A DNA stretch of 58,211 bases from Bordetella trematum (lineage in GTDB: Bacteria; Pseudomonadota; Gammaproteobacteria; Burkholderiales; Burkholderiaceae_B): positions 65,891 through 124,101 of the forward strand of contig NZ_FKBR01000033.1 of assembly GCF_900078335.1 (NCBI RefSeq). The letters are read 5' to 3'. Numbering within the stretch: position 1 is the first letter of the stretch; each line of letters opens with the position of its first letter. A program made the position numbers and the translations under genes. Of the stretch, positions 1 to 7,448 are shown piece by piece. The notes below the pieces were generated by a model. That model was given only the letters and a program-made list of their open reading frames with translations. It was not told the origin of the DNA and ran no database searches.

Positions 1-213
1 TGCCGTGTCACCCTTGGTCTTGAGCGCTGAGGTAGAGATCTTGGGCAGGTTGACGATGAAGTTGGAGGGCGGCATCTTGCCGTTGATCTTGCAGGTGGAG
101 TCGGTGATTTCACCATTGATGGTGATGGTGCCGTCGACCGCGTGGGCGGCGGGGACGCTGCTCAGCAGCAGGGTCAGCAGGCCCAGGCGGGCAGTGCGCA
201 AGGAGGGAGCCAT
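1..213 (-). CDS. Fimbrial major subunit, 5' part only (cut by window edge)
   Basis: The window holds the first 71 codons of a fimbrial subunit read on the minus strand; the rest lies beyond position 1. A signal peptide ends in AHA, and the mature chain begins VDGTITINGEI with the first pilin cysteine in STCKING. The N-terminal 25 residues are identical to those of the next gene (335-964). Its 5' end and upstream region share 130 identical bases with that gene. This is the last visible member of a tandem array, and more copies may lie outside the window. Confidence 0.9.
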   Translation of the reverse strand, partial: MAPSLRTARLGLLTLLLSSVPAAHAVDGTITINGEITDSTCKINGKMPPSNFIVNLPKISTSALKTKGDTA

Positions 214-331
214 GGCTTGTCATGGATTTGTTCGTCGGGCTTGAATCATTACCTGTTAATCACCCGTCCCGGCGCACTTTTCACGTAAGAGATGGCCGAT
301 CTTGCCGCTGTCGCCATCTGCTCGCTGGCCG
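17..331. repeat. Direct repeat copy A (offset 751 bp)
   Basis: This block spans the 5' part and upstream region of the first fimbrial gene and is repeated at 768-1082. Bases 128-257 are identical to 879-1008 (130 bp), and the rest shows only scattered substitutions. The conservation extends through the non-coding spacer, which points to recent duplication or gene conversion rather than protein-level selection. Confidence 0.85.
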
Positions 332-334
332 TGT

Positions 335-964
335 TCAGGGGTAGACGATGCTGTACGTCACATAGGTGACGAGCTTGCCGGCAGTGATGGCTGCCGTGCC
401 ACTTTTGTAGTAGCGCGCCAGATAGTTCAGCGTGGCGCTTTTTTTCGAGTCCGTGCCCGCGACCAGGGTACTGCCTTTGGCGGAGTTGGTGGCCGCCCCG
501 ATCTTGATGGCCGTGCCGTCGGTATTGGCCAACTGGATCTCGACGTTCGCTGCCTTGATGGCACTGCTGCGGCTCGGGATGCTGCTCAGCGGTGAGGTGG
601 CCGTGCTGGTGTCGGTGTCCGTGATCGGCGTATAGGCATACAGGGCGCCGCTGTCGTAGTCGGTCGTGATGCCCGGTTCAAAATAGGCTTTGACCTCGCC
701 AGTGAGGCTGGCAGGGCATTCGGTAAGCCGGATGGAAAACAGCGTCGCGCCAGCTGTCTCGCCCTGAGTTTTGAGCGCTGAGGTAGAGATCTTGGGCAGG
801 TTGACGATGAAGTTGGAGGGCGGGGTCTTGCCGTTGATCTTGCAGGTGGAGTCGGTGATTTCACCGTTGATGGTGATAGTGCCGTCGACCGCGTGGGCGG
901 CGGGGACGCTGCTCAGCAGCAGGGTCAGCAGGCCCAGGCGGGCAGTGCGCAAGGAGGGAGCCAT
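335..964 (-). CDS. Fimbrial major subunit (Fim2/Fim3-like)
   Basis: This 209-residue precursor has a signal peptide (about residues 1-25, ending AHA) and a pilin domain. C41 and C83 are placed to form the usual pilin disulfide. The chain carries the Bordetella Fim signatures YFEPGITTDYD and LNYLARYY and ends in TYSIVYP, with the penultimate tyrosine used in chaperone and usher recognition. It should be secreted by Sec and assembled by a chaperone-usher system that is not in this window. The start at 964 is set by the signal peptide and by alignment with its neighbours. An in-register duplication of its 5' end lies 751 bp away. Confidence 0.93.
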   Translation of the reverse strand: MAPSLRTARLGLLTLLLSSVPAAHAVDGTITINGEITDSTCKINGKTPPSNFIVNLPKISTSALKTQGETAGATLFSIRLTECPASLTGEVKAYFEPGITTDYDSGALYAYTPITDTDTSTATSPLSSIPSRSSAIKAANVEIQLANTDGTAIKIGAATNSAKGSTLVAGTDSKKSATLNYLARYYKSGTAAITAGKLVTYVTYSIVYP

Positions 965-1082
965 GGCTTGTCATGGATTTGTTCGTCGGGCTTGAATCAT
1001 TACCTGTTGAACACCCGTCCCGGCGCATTTATCACGTAAGAGATGGCCGATCTTGCCGCTGCCGCCATCTGCACGCTGGCCA
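768..1082. repeat. Direct repeat copy B (offset 751 bp)
   Basis: This is the partner of the block at 17-331. It covers the start of the 335-964 fimbrial gene and the spacer up to the stop of the next copy. The 130-bp identical core is at 879-1008. Confidence 0.85.
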
Positions 1083-1085
1083 TGT

Positions 1086-1742
1086 CTAGGGATAGACGAT
1101 GCTGTGCATCACATAGGTGACGAGCTTGCCGGCAGTGATGTCACCGTTACCGCTTTTGTAATAGCGTGCCAGGTAGTTCAAGGTCGCGCTTTTTTTGCCA
1201 TCGCTGCCACTGGCCTTGAGTTCGACTCCCGCGGCCGTGTTGATTCCGGCACCGATCTGAATGGCTTTGCCATCGGTATTCGCCAACTGGATTTGCACAT
1301 TGTCGGTCTTGGTGGCGCCGGTGCGGCTTGGAATGCTGGCGACCGGTGCGCTGGTGGTGCTGGTGTCGGTGCCATCGACCGGGCGATAGGCATACAAGGT
1401 GCCGCTGTCGTAATCCGTGGTGATGCCAGGCTCGAAATAGGCCTTGACCTTGCCCGTCAGGGTAGCGGGGCAGTCGGAGAGGGCAATCGTGAACAGCGTG
1501 GCCCCCGCGGTATCGCCCTTGGTTTTGAGCGCCGAGGTGGAGATTTTAGGCAGGTTGACGATGAAGTTGGCGGGCGGCAGGCTGCCATTGATCTTGCAGG
1601 TCTGGTCGGTGATTTCGCCGTTGATGGTGATGGTGCCGTCGACCGCGTGGGCCGCGGGGCTGCTTGCCAGCAGGGCGGGCAGGACCACGAGCGGAATCAG
1701 GCGGGCGGGGCGAAAAGGCAGGGAGGCGGGCGGTGTTGTCAT
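1086..1742 (-). CDS. Fimbrial major subunit (Fim2/Fim3-like)
   Basis: This 218-residue precursor has an N-terminal signal peptide ending SPAAHA, then VDGTITINGEITDQTCKING. The second cysteine is in DCPATL, the core has AYFEPGITTDYD, and the C-terminus is HSIVYP with the penultimate tyrosine. The middle of the protein (the TDTSTTS region and the stretch after LANTDG) differs from its neighbours while both ends are conserved. That pattern fits exposed variable loops on a conserved assembly scaffold. It is the third gene from the left edge of the array and has no assembly genes beside it. Confidence 0.93.
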   Translation of the reverse strand: MTTPPASLPFRPARLIPLVVLPALLASSPAAHAVDGTITINGEITDQTCKINGSLPPANFIVNLPKISTSALKTKGDTAGATLFTIALSDCPATLTGKVKAYFEPGITTDYDSGTLYAYRPVDGTDTSTTSAPVASIPSRTGATKTDNVQIQLANTDGKAIQIGAGINTAAGVELKASGSDGKKSATLNYLARYYKSGNGDITAGKLVTYVMHSIVYP

Positions 1743-1759
1743 GTTTGAATCATGACCTG

Positions 1760-1781
1760 CCGCGCCCGCTGGCGGGCGCGG
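1760..1781. other. Perfect 10-bp GC hairpin between fimbrial genes
   Basis: CCGCGCCCGC is followed by a TG spacer and its exact reverse complement. It lies just upstream of the copy at 1086-1742 and downstream of the frameshifted copy. It has no T-run, so it is not a typical terminator; it could slow transcription or stabilise a processed mRNA end. Confidence 0.6.
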
Positions 1782-1804
1782 CTGCCGGCGGCGGCGGGAC
1801 CGAA

Positions 1805-2437
1805 TCAGACAGCCTCCTTATGGGTAGGCGATGGAGTACTGAAAAGCTTGCCGGGCGTGATGTTGCCTGAACTGCTTCTGTAGTAGCGGGCGAGGTAGCG
1901 CAGGGTGGCGGTCTTCTTGCCGTCTGTGCCGTTTTGCAGTTCGACGCCCGCGGCCTTGTTTTCCGAGGCGCCGATCTTGATGGCAGTGCTGTCCGGATTG
2001 GCCAGCTGGATCTGAACCTTCTGGAACTGGGTCTGACTGGCCTGGTTGCCAGGGATGGACGAGGCCTTGGTTTTGCCTTCACTGGTGGTGTAGGCGTACA
2101 GATTTCCGGTGTCGTAGTCGGTGGTCGGGCCAGGTTCGAAGTAGGCTTTCACCTTGCCGCTCAGGGTGGCGGGACATTCTGTCAGCGCAATCACGAAGGC
2201 GGTTGCGCCGGCGACGTCGCCCTCGTTCTTCAAGGCTGTCTGGCCGATCTTGGGCAGAGTGACGAGAATATCGGCCGGGGGCGCTGCGCCGTTGATCTTG
2301 CAGGTGGAGTCGATGATTTCGCCGTTGATGGTGATGGTGCCATCGACGGCGAGGGCGGATGAGAAGGGGGCCAGGCCCAGGCAGGCCAGCCGTACCGGCC
2401 AGCCGAGGACGGGGGTTGGGGGTTGCTGCGTTTTCAT
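1805..2437 (-). pseudogene. Fimbrial subunit with frameshifted C-terminus
   Basis: The first ~195 residues are a normal Fim2/3-like pilin: signal peptide ending SALA, STCKING, ECPATL, AYFEPGPTTDYD and LRYLARYY. After GKLF the reading frame leaves the family pattern and ends STPSPTHKEAV. Comparison with the sister genes shows AAGCTTT joined directly to TCAGTACTCC where the others have ten more bases encoding the TYV segment. The expected QYSIAYP ending is still present in another frame, just before position 1818. The donor strand and penultimate tyrosine are therefore lost, and the product is unlikely to be assembled. It may be a silent sequence reservoir or a broken gene. A sequencing error cannot be excluded. 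Confidence 0.8.
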
Positions 2438-2510
2438 GTTGGCATCATTACCCTGACCAGCTTCGGAAGATGCCGATTCCGGTGCAGGGTGTCTGCACCG
2501 GTTGTGGCGT

Positions 2511-3161
2511 TCAGGGATAGACGATGCTGTATTGCACGTAGGTATAGAGCTTGCCCGGCGTGATGCTCATGGTGTTGTTGCGGTAGTAGCGCGCCAGGTA
2601 GTGCAGGGTGGCGGTTTTCTTGCCGTCGCCGCTGCTCCCGTTCTTGAGTTCGGCGCCTTGCGACAGGCTGTCGGTTGCTCCGATTTTGATGGCCGTGCCA
2701 TCGGGGTTGGCGAGCTGGATTTCAACGTTCTGGAATTTTGCCATGCCGGCTTGCCCGGCCGGGATGCTTGACTCTTTCGTTTTGGCGGTGCCGCTGCTGT
2801 TGCTGTAGGCGTACAGATTGCCGGTGGCGTAGTCGGTGGTGGGGCCGGGCTCGAAATGCGCCCTGACCTGACCCGACAGCTCGGAAGGGCATTCGGTCAG
2901 GGTGAGCGTGAACGGTGTCGCCCCGGCCACGTCGCCCTGGTTCTTGAGCGCGGAGGCGCCGATCTTGGGCAGGTTGATAAGCAGGTTGTGGGGCGGAGCC
3001 TCACCATTGATCTTGCAGGTGGAGCTGATGATCTCGCCGGTGATGGTGATGGTGCCGTCCACGGCGAAGGCGGACGAGAAAGGGGCCAGGGCCAGGCCCA
3101 GGCAGGCCAGGCGCATCGGCCAGCCCGAGGCGATCGGAAGGGGGGGCGGTGTGTTCATCAT
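2511..3161 (-). CDS. Fimbrial major subunit (Fim2/Fim3-like)
   Basis: This is an intact pilin precursor of about 216 residues. I placed the start at the first of two adjacent ATGs (3161 or 3158) because the signal peptide (GWPMRLACLGLALAPFSSAFA) follows and any longer frame would run into the upstream gene. It has SSTCKING, ECPSEL, HFEPGPTTDYA, LHYLARYY and the terminal VQYSIVYP. A run of seven cytosines on the coding strand lies just after the start (3140-3146), a possible slippage site. This copy has diverged more than the others at mature positions such as the NLLINLPKIG segment. Confidence 0.92.
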   Translation of the reverse strand: MMNTPPPLPIASGWPMRLACLGLALAPFSSAFAVDGTITITGEIISSTCKINGEAPPHNLLINLPKIGASALKNQGDVAGATPFTLTLTECPSELSGQVRAHFEPGPTTDYATGNLYAYSNSSGTAKTKESSIPAGQAGMAKFQNVEIQLANPDGTAIKIGATDSLSQGAELKNGSSGDGKKTATLHYLARYYRNNTMSITPGKLYTYVQYSIVYP

Positions 3162-3232
3162 GGAATCATTACCGCCCTCTGCTTGGGAAAAAGCTGATTT
3201 CAGTGTGGATCGCGTGTAATGCGACCCGGCGC

Positions 3233-3862
3233 TCAAGGGTAGATGATGCTGTATTGCACGTAAGTCACGAGCTTGCCGGCCGTGATGGCCTCGGCGCTGC
3301 TGCGGTAATAGCGCGCCATGTAATGCAGGGTGGCAGTTTTTTTGTCGCCGCTGCCGTTCATCAACGTGACGCCACCGCCTGCGCTGGGCGGCGCACCGAT
3401 GGTGATGGCGCTGCCGTCGGCATTGGCAAGCTGGATTTCGACGTTGTTGGCTTTGGTGAGGCTCGTGGGAATGGCGCTAGCCGGGCTGGTTTTGGTGTCT
3501 GAGCTGGTATAGGCGTACAGATTGCCGCTGTCGTAGTCGGTGGTGAGGCCGGGCTCGAAATGGGCCTGTACTTTCCCTGTGAGCGTGCTGGGGCAGTCGG
3601 TCAGTTTGAGGGTGAACACGGTTGCGCCGGCCACATCGCCCTTGTTTTTGATGGCGCTGGTTGAAATCTTGGGCAGATGGACGAGGAGGTCGGCGGGCGC
3701 GTCCTTGCCATTGATCTTGCAGGTCTGGTCGGTGATCTCACCGTTGATGGTGATGGTGCCGTCCACGGCGAAGGCGGGGGCGAGGGGGGCGAGCGAGAGG
3801 CCCAGGCAGGCGAGCCTCAGGGGCCAGCCGGAAAACGTCGTGAAGATGCGTTGCGTAGTCAT
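3233..3862 (-). CDS. Fimbrial major subunit (Fim2/Fim3-like)
   Basis: This 209-residue precursor was called from ATG 3862, because the frame upstream of it has no signal-peptide character and the array leader motif sits directly before this ATG. The signal peptide ends APAFA and the mature chain starts VDGTITINGEITDQTCKING. Family features are DCPSTL, HFEPGLTTDYD, LHYMARYY and the C-terminal VQYSIIYP with its penultimate tyrosine. The variable central region is rich in serine and threonine, as expected of surface loops. Confidence 0.92.
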   Translation of the reverse strand: MTTQRIFTTFSGWPLRLACLGLSLAPLAPAFAVDGTITINGEITDQTCKINGKDAPADLLVHLPKISTSAIKNKGDVAGATVFTLKLTDCPSTLTGKVQAHFEPGLTTDYDSGNLYAYTSSDTKTSPASAIPTSLTKANNVEIQLANADGSAITIGAPPSAGGGVTLMNGSGDKKTATLHYMARYYRSSAEAITAGKLVTYVQYSIIYP

Positions 3863-3937
3863 GCCTGAATCATTACCTTGGCCTGCCTGGGAAAGGGCTG
3901 ATCCGGCTGCGGGATCCACGGACGCGGGCCGCGACGC

Positions 3938-4579
3938 TCAGGGGTAGACGATGCTGTATTGCACGTAGGTGTAGAGCTTGCCGCTGCTGACAGCTTCGGT
4001 GCCGCTTCGGTAGTAGCGAGCCAGGTAACGCAGGGTGGCGGCATTGCTGGAGAGGGTGGCACCCTGCGCGTTGTTCTTGCTTGCGCCGATGGTGATCGGC
4101 GTGCCGTCGGGGTTGGCGAGCTGGATCTCGACGTTGTCGGCTTTACCCTGGCTGGCCTGGCTCTCCGGGATGTCGCTGGCCATTTCCTTGGCAGCGGCAG
4201 ACGTATTCTTATAGGCGTAGAGGTTGCCGGTGTCGTAGTCGGTGGTCGGGCCGGGCTCGAAATAGGCTTTGACCTCCCCACTCAGGGACGCCGGACATTC
4301 GGTCAGTTTGATGACGAACGCCGTGCTTCCGGCGATATCGCCCTTGGCCTTGAGGGCGGTGGTGGATATCTTGGGCAGGTTGACCAGAATGTGCGCGGGC
4401 GGTGTGCTGCCATTGATCTTGCAGGTGGAATCGATGATCTCGCCGTTGATGGTGATGGTGCCGTCCACCGCATGGGCCACAGGGCTGCAGAGCAGCAAGG
4501 CAGCGAGGGACAAGCGAAGAGAGCGGCGAAGCGGCCGGGGGCACGGGGCGATGGCGGTGCGGCAAGGTAAGCGGGTCAT
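3938..4579 (-). CDS. Fimbrial major subunit (Fim2/Fim3-like)
   Basis: This 213-residue precursor starts at ATG 4579, immediately after the array's conserved leader motif; an in-frame extension to 4654 lacks support. The arginine-rich n-region (CPRPLRRSLRLSL) and a hydrophobic core end at PVAHA. The mature pilin has STCKING, ECPASL, AYFEPGPTTDYD, LRYLARYY and VQYSIVYP at the C-terminus. Its coding ends are close to those of the neighbouring copies, while the segment around NTSAAAKEM is private to this copy. Confidence 0.92.
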   Translation of the reverse strand: MTRLPCRTAIAPCPRPLRRSLRLSLAALLLCSPVAHAVDGTITINGEIIDSTCKINGSTPPAHILVNLPKISTTALKAKGDIAGSTAFVIKLTECPASLSGEVKAYFEPGPTTDYDTGNLYAYKNTSAAAKEMASDIPESQASQGKADNVEIQLANPDGTPITIGASKNNAQGATLSSNAATLRYLARYYRSGTEAVSSGKLYTYVQYSIVYP

Positions 4580-4654
4580 GTTGAGATCATGACCGGGATG
4601 CCCGATGGGCGCATGTCGATCCGTGATCGCAGGCCTGCGAATCAGACACAGCAA

Positions 4655-5287
4655 CTAGGGATAGACGATGGAGTACTGGACGTAGGTAACCAGTTTGCCG
4701 CTGGAGATCTTGCCGTCGCCACTTTTCAGGTAGCGGGCCAGATAGCGCAGCGTGGCGGTCTTGGTCGAGCTGTCGCCATTACGCAGCACGTCGCCGGCGG
4801 CCGTGTTGGTCGAGGCGCCGATGACGATGGGCGTGCCGTCGGGGTTGGTCAGCTGGATGGACACGTTTGCGACCTTGGTCAGCCCGGTTGGGATGCTGCC
4901 GGCTGCCGAGGTGACGGCAGCGGTGGAAGTGTAGGCATACAGGGCGCCATTGTCGTAGTCGGTGGTCGGACCGGGCTCGAAATAGGCTTTGACCTCGCCG
5001 TTCAGCGTGCTGGGGCAGTCGGTCAGCTTTAGGGTGAATAGGGTCGCGCCGGCGAAGTCGCCCTTGGCTTTGAGGGCGCTGGTGGAGATCTTGGGGAGGT
5101 TGACGATAAGGTTTGAGGGCGGTGTCTGGTTGTTGATCTTGCAGGTGGAATCGATGATTTCACCGTTGATGGTAATGGTGCCGTCCACGGCATGGGCCAG
5201 GGGACTGCAGGCCAGCAGGGCCGGCAGGACTGCGAGGGGGATCAGCCGGGCAGGGCGGAGGGACTGGGAGGCAGGCAGCTTTGTCAT
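4655..5287 (-). CDS. Fimbrial major subunit (Fim2/Fim3-like), first gene of array
   Basis: This 210-residue precursor is the most upstream copy in the direction of transcription. Its signal peptide ends SPLAHA and its N-terminus closely resembles that of the copy at 1086-1742 (both carry RPARLIPL and VLPALLA). It has STCKINN, DCPSTL, AYFEPGPTTDYD, LRYLARYL and VQYSIVYP. The 158 bp between it and the Nudix-fusion gene is the only place for an array-wide promoter, but I see no homopolymer there comparable to the C-tracts of B. pertussis fim promoters. Confidence 0.93.
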   Translation of the reverse strand: MTKLPASQSLRPARLIPLAVLPALLACSPLAHAVDGTITINGEIIDSTCKINNQTPPSNLIVNLPKISTSALKAKGDFAGATLFTLKLTDCPSTLNGEVKAYFEPGPTTDYDNGALYAYTSTAAVTSAAGSIPTGLTKVANVSIQLTNPDGTPIVIGASTNTAAGDVLRNGDSSTKTATLRYLARYLKSGDGKISSGKLVTYVQYSIVYP

Positions 5288-5445
5288 GCCTGGATCATGA
5301 CCTGCCGGATACGCCGGCGCGCGTTAGGGCGGGCCGTCATGGCACGGAATCAGACGCCTGCCTTGTATAGGGAGGGAGGATGGGCCAGGCCGGAGCCGGC
5401 CCGGCCTGCTGGGGGCAGCATCAGGCCGGGCGTCGCAGAGCGGCT

Positions 5446-6411
5446 TTAGCCGAATATCCCTCGGATCGCGGCGATGCCGTGCGCCCCGTAAGACTGCGCC
5501 TGGACCAGCGTGGCCGGGGACTGCCCGCCCAGGGCAAACACCGGCAGGCCGGCATCGTGCAGGGCCGCCTGGAAGGCGGGCCAGCCCAGGCCGGCCTGGC
5601 CGGGGTGGGTGGGCGTGGCCGATACCGGGCCCAGCACGGCGAAATCCGCCTGCAGGTCGCGCGCCCGCAGGATGTCGGCGTGGCTGTGGGTCGAGACGCC
5701 TACCAGAGCGCCAGCGGGCAGCGCCGGGCGTTGCGTGAGCGCGGCGGCATCGGCGGCGCGCAGGTGCACGCCGTCGGCCTGATGCCACCAGTCCTCGGGA
5801 TGGATGCTGTTGACCAGCAAGCGCGCGCCGGCCTGGCGGCAACGTTGCAGCACCTGCTCGAAGGCGGTGTACAGGCTGCCGGCTTGCGGGCCGTCAGGCC
5901 AGGCGGGTTCGCGCCATTGCACCAGCTTCAGGCCCTGCGCGAGCGCCTGATCCAGGCGGGTCAGGAAGACCGGCAGGCCGGTGGACGAGCCGGCGGCGCT
6001 GATGCCGTAGCGGGTGGGAAGTTGCAGCCAGCGCAGCGGCGGCAGGGCGGCGGGCAGCAGCTCGCCCACCTGGGCGGCCTCCTGTGGCACGACCCACTGC
6101 AAGCGTTGATTCTCCAGACTGCGCGGCTCGCCGGTCCAGCCGGTGACAAAGCAGAAAGCCAGCCGCACCGTGGTCTGCGGGTAGCGGTGCACGTAGGTGA
6201 CCCAGGGGCGGGACTCCGTGACGGTGATGCCGATCTCTTCCTGCAGTTCGCGCGCGAGGGCCTGCAGCACGGTTTCGCCGGGCTCGAGCTTGCCGCCGGG
6301 CAGCTCCCACCAGCCGGCCCAGGGCTTGCCTTCGGGCCGCTGGCCCAGCAACAGCTGGCCGTCGGCGCGCAGGATCAGCGCGACGGCGACGTCGATGATC
6401 TTCTCAGCCAT
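5446..6411 (-). CDS. Nudix hydrolase / thiamine-phosphate-synthase-like fusion
   Basis: This 321-residue protein has two domains. Residues 1-130 form a MutT-type Nudix domain with a complete box (G40, E46, R54, E55, E58, E59, G61 in the GX5EX7REUXEEXGU pattern). Residues ~135-321 form a ThiE/TenI-like TIM barrel, with VNSIHPEDW, ADGVHL, GVSTHS, VLGPVS and FALGG corresponding to the family's strand ends. The first domain probably cleans up oxidised nucleotides such as 8-oxo-dGTP. The second is of uncertain function, since a separate ThiE is encoded at 31073-31726. Fusions of this kind are known in proteobacteria. Its stop is 8 bp from the DUF815 gene in an overlapping arrangement. Confidence 0.9.
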   Translation of the reverse strand: MAEKIIDVAVALILRADGQLLLGQRPEGKPWAGWWELPGGKLEPGETVLQALARELQEEIGITVTESRPWVTYVHRYPQTTVRLAFCFVTGWTGEPRSLENQRLQWVVPQEAAQVGELLPAALPPLRWLQLPTRYGISAAGSSTGLPVFLTRLDQALAQGLKLVQWREPAWPDGPQAGSLYTAFEQVLQRCRQAGARLLVNSIHPEDWWHQADGVHLRAADAAALTQRPALPAGALVGVSTHSHADILRARDLQADFAVLGPVSATPTHPGQAGLGWPAFQAALHDAGLPVFALGGQSPATLVQAQSYGAHGIAAIRGIFG

Positions 6412-7270
6412 GACGGGCCGACCAGTCGCGCGCGAATTGATAGGCTACGCGGCCCGAACGCGAGCCACGCTCCAGCGCCCATTGCAGGGCTTCGGCGCGC
6501 GAGGCTTCGATCTGGTCGGCCGGGCAGTCCAGTTCGCGCAGCCAGTGGTAGACGATGTCCAGATAGTCGTCCTGCTTGAACGGATAGAAGGACAGCCACA
6601 GGCCGAAGCGCTCGGACAGCGAGATTTTCTCTTCGACCGTCTCGCCCGGATGGATTTCGCCGTCCGATTGGTGCTTGGCCTGCAGGTTCTCGCTCATGTA
6701 TTCGGGCATGAGGTGGCGGCGGTTGGAGGTCGCGTAGATCAGCAGGTTGTCGCCGCCCGCGGCCACCGAGCCGTCGAGCACGGACTTCAGCGCCTTGTAG
6801 CCGGCCTCGCCTTCCTCGAAGGAGAGGTCGTCGCAGAACACGATGTAGCGTTCGGGGCGCTTGGCCACCAGCTCGACGATCTCGGGCAGGTCGCCCAGGT
6901 CTGCCTTGTCGACCTCGATCAGGCGCAGCCCCTGGTCGCCATAGGCGGCCAGCATGGCCTTGACCAGCGAGCTCTTGCCGGTGCCGCGCGCGCCGGTCAT
7001 CAGGACGTTGTTGGCCGGCTTGCCGGCCAGAAACTGGCGGGTATTGCGGTCGATGATGTCTTTCTGGCGTTCGATGTGCTGCAGGTCATCCTTGTGGATG
7101 CGCGCCACGTGGCGCACGGCGTCCAGCCAGCCGCGCGAGCCGCGCCGGCGCCAGCGGTAAGCGTGCGCGCTCCAGTCGATGTCGGGCGGGGCCGGCGGCA
7201 GCCAGGCCTCCAGTTGTGCCAGCACGCGTTCGGCGCGGGCGATGAGTTGGGTGAAGTCGGTTGCAGTCAC
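6404..7270 (-). CDS. DUF815-family AAA ATPase
   Basis: This is a 288-residue P-loop protein of the DUF815 family, whose cellular role is not established. The Walker A motif GARGTGKSS is at residues 93-101, and a Walker B-like FCDDLSF follows. I chose GTG 7270 because AAGGA lies eight bases before it; an ATG at 7288 would add six residues. Longer frames run into argJ. The gene overlaps the Nudix fusion by 8 bp, so the two are probably co-translated. Confidence 0.88.
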   Translation of the reverse strand: MTATDFTQLIARAERVLAQLEAWLPPAPPDIDWSAHAYRWRRRGSRGWLDAVRHVARIHKDDLQHIERQKDIIDRNTRQFLAGKPANNVLMTGARGTGKSSLVKAMLAAYGDQGLRLIEVDKADLGDLPEIVELVAKRPERYIVFCDDLSFEEGEAGYKALKSVLDGSVAAGGDNLLIYATSNRRHLMPEYMSENLQAKHQSDGEIHPGETVEEKISLSERFGLWLSFYPFKQDDYLDIVYHWLRELDCPADQIEASRAEALQWALERGSRSGRVAYQFARDWSARHG

Positions 7271-7448
7271 TTCGTTTCCTTGGGGCATCGTGTCGATGGC
7301 AGACAGTCTGTGCGGGAGGACGCCGGCGCGGGCCCTGAGGGTGGGGGCACGGAGGACGCTGCGGCGAGAAGCGCGGCGCGGGTGGCGCCTTGCGCGGGGA
7401 CGGGCGGCATGGATGGATCGCCGGCGCCGTCCCCCGGGAAGTCGCGTA

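Noticed and set aside
302-5300. Many plus-strand open frames across the fimbrial array
   Set aside because: They are composition shadows of high-GC pilin genes with no signals or family features.
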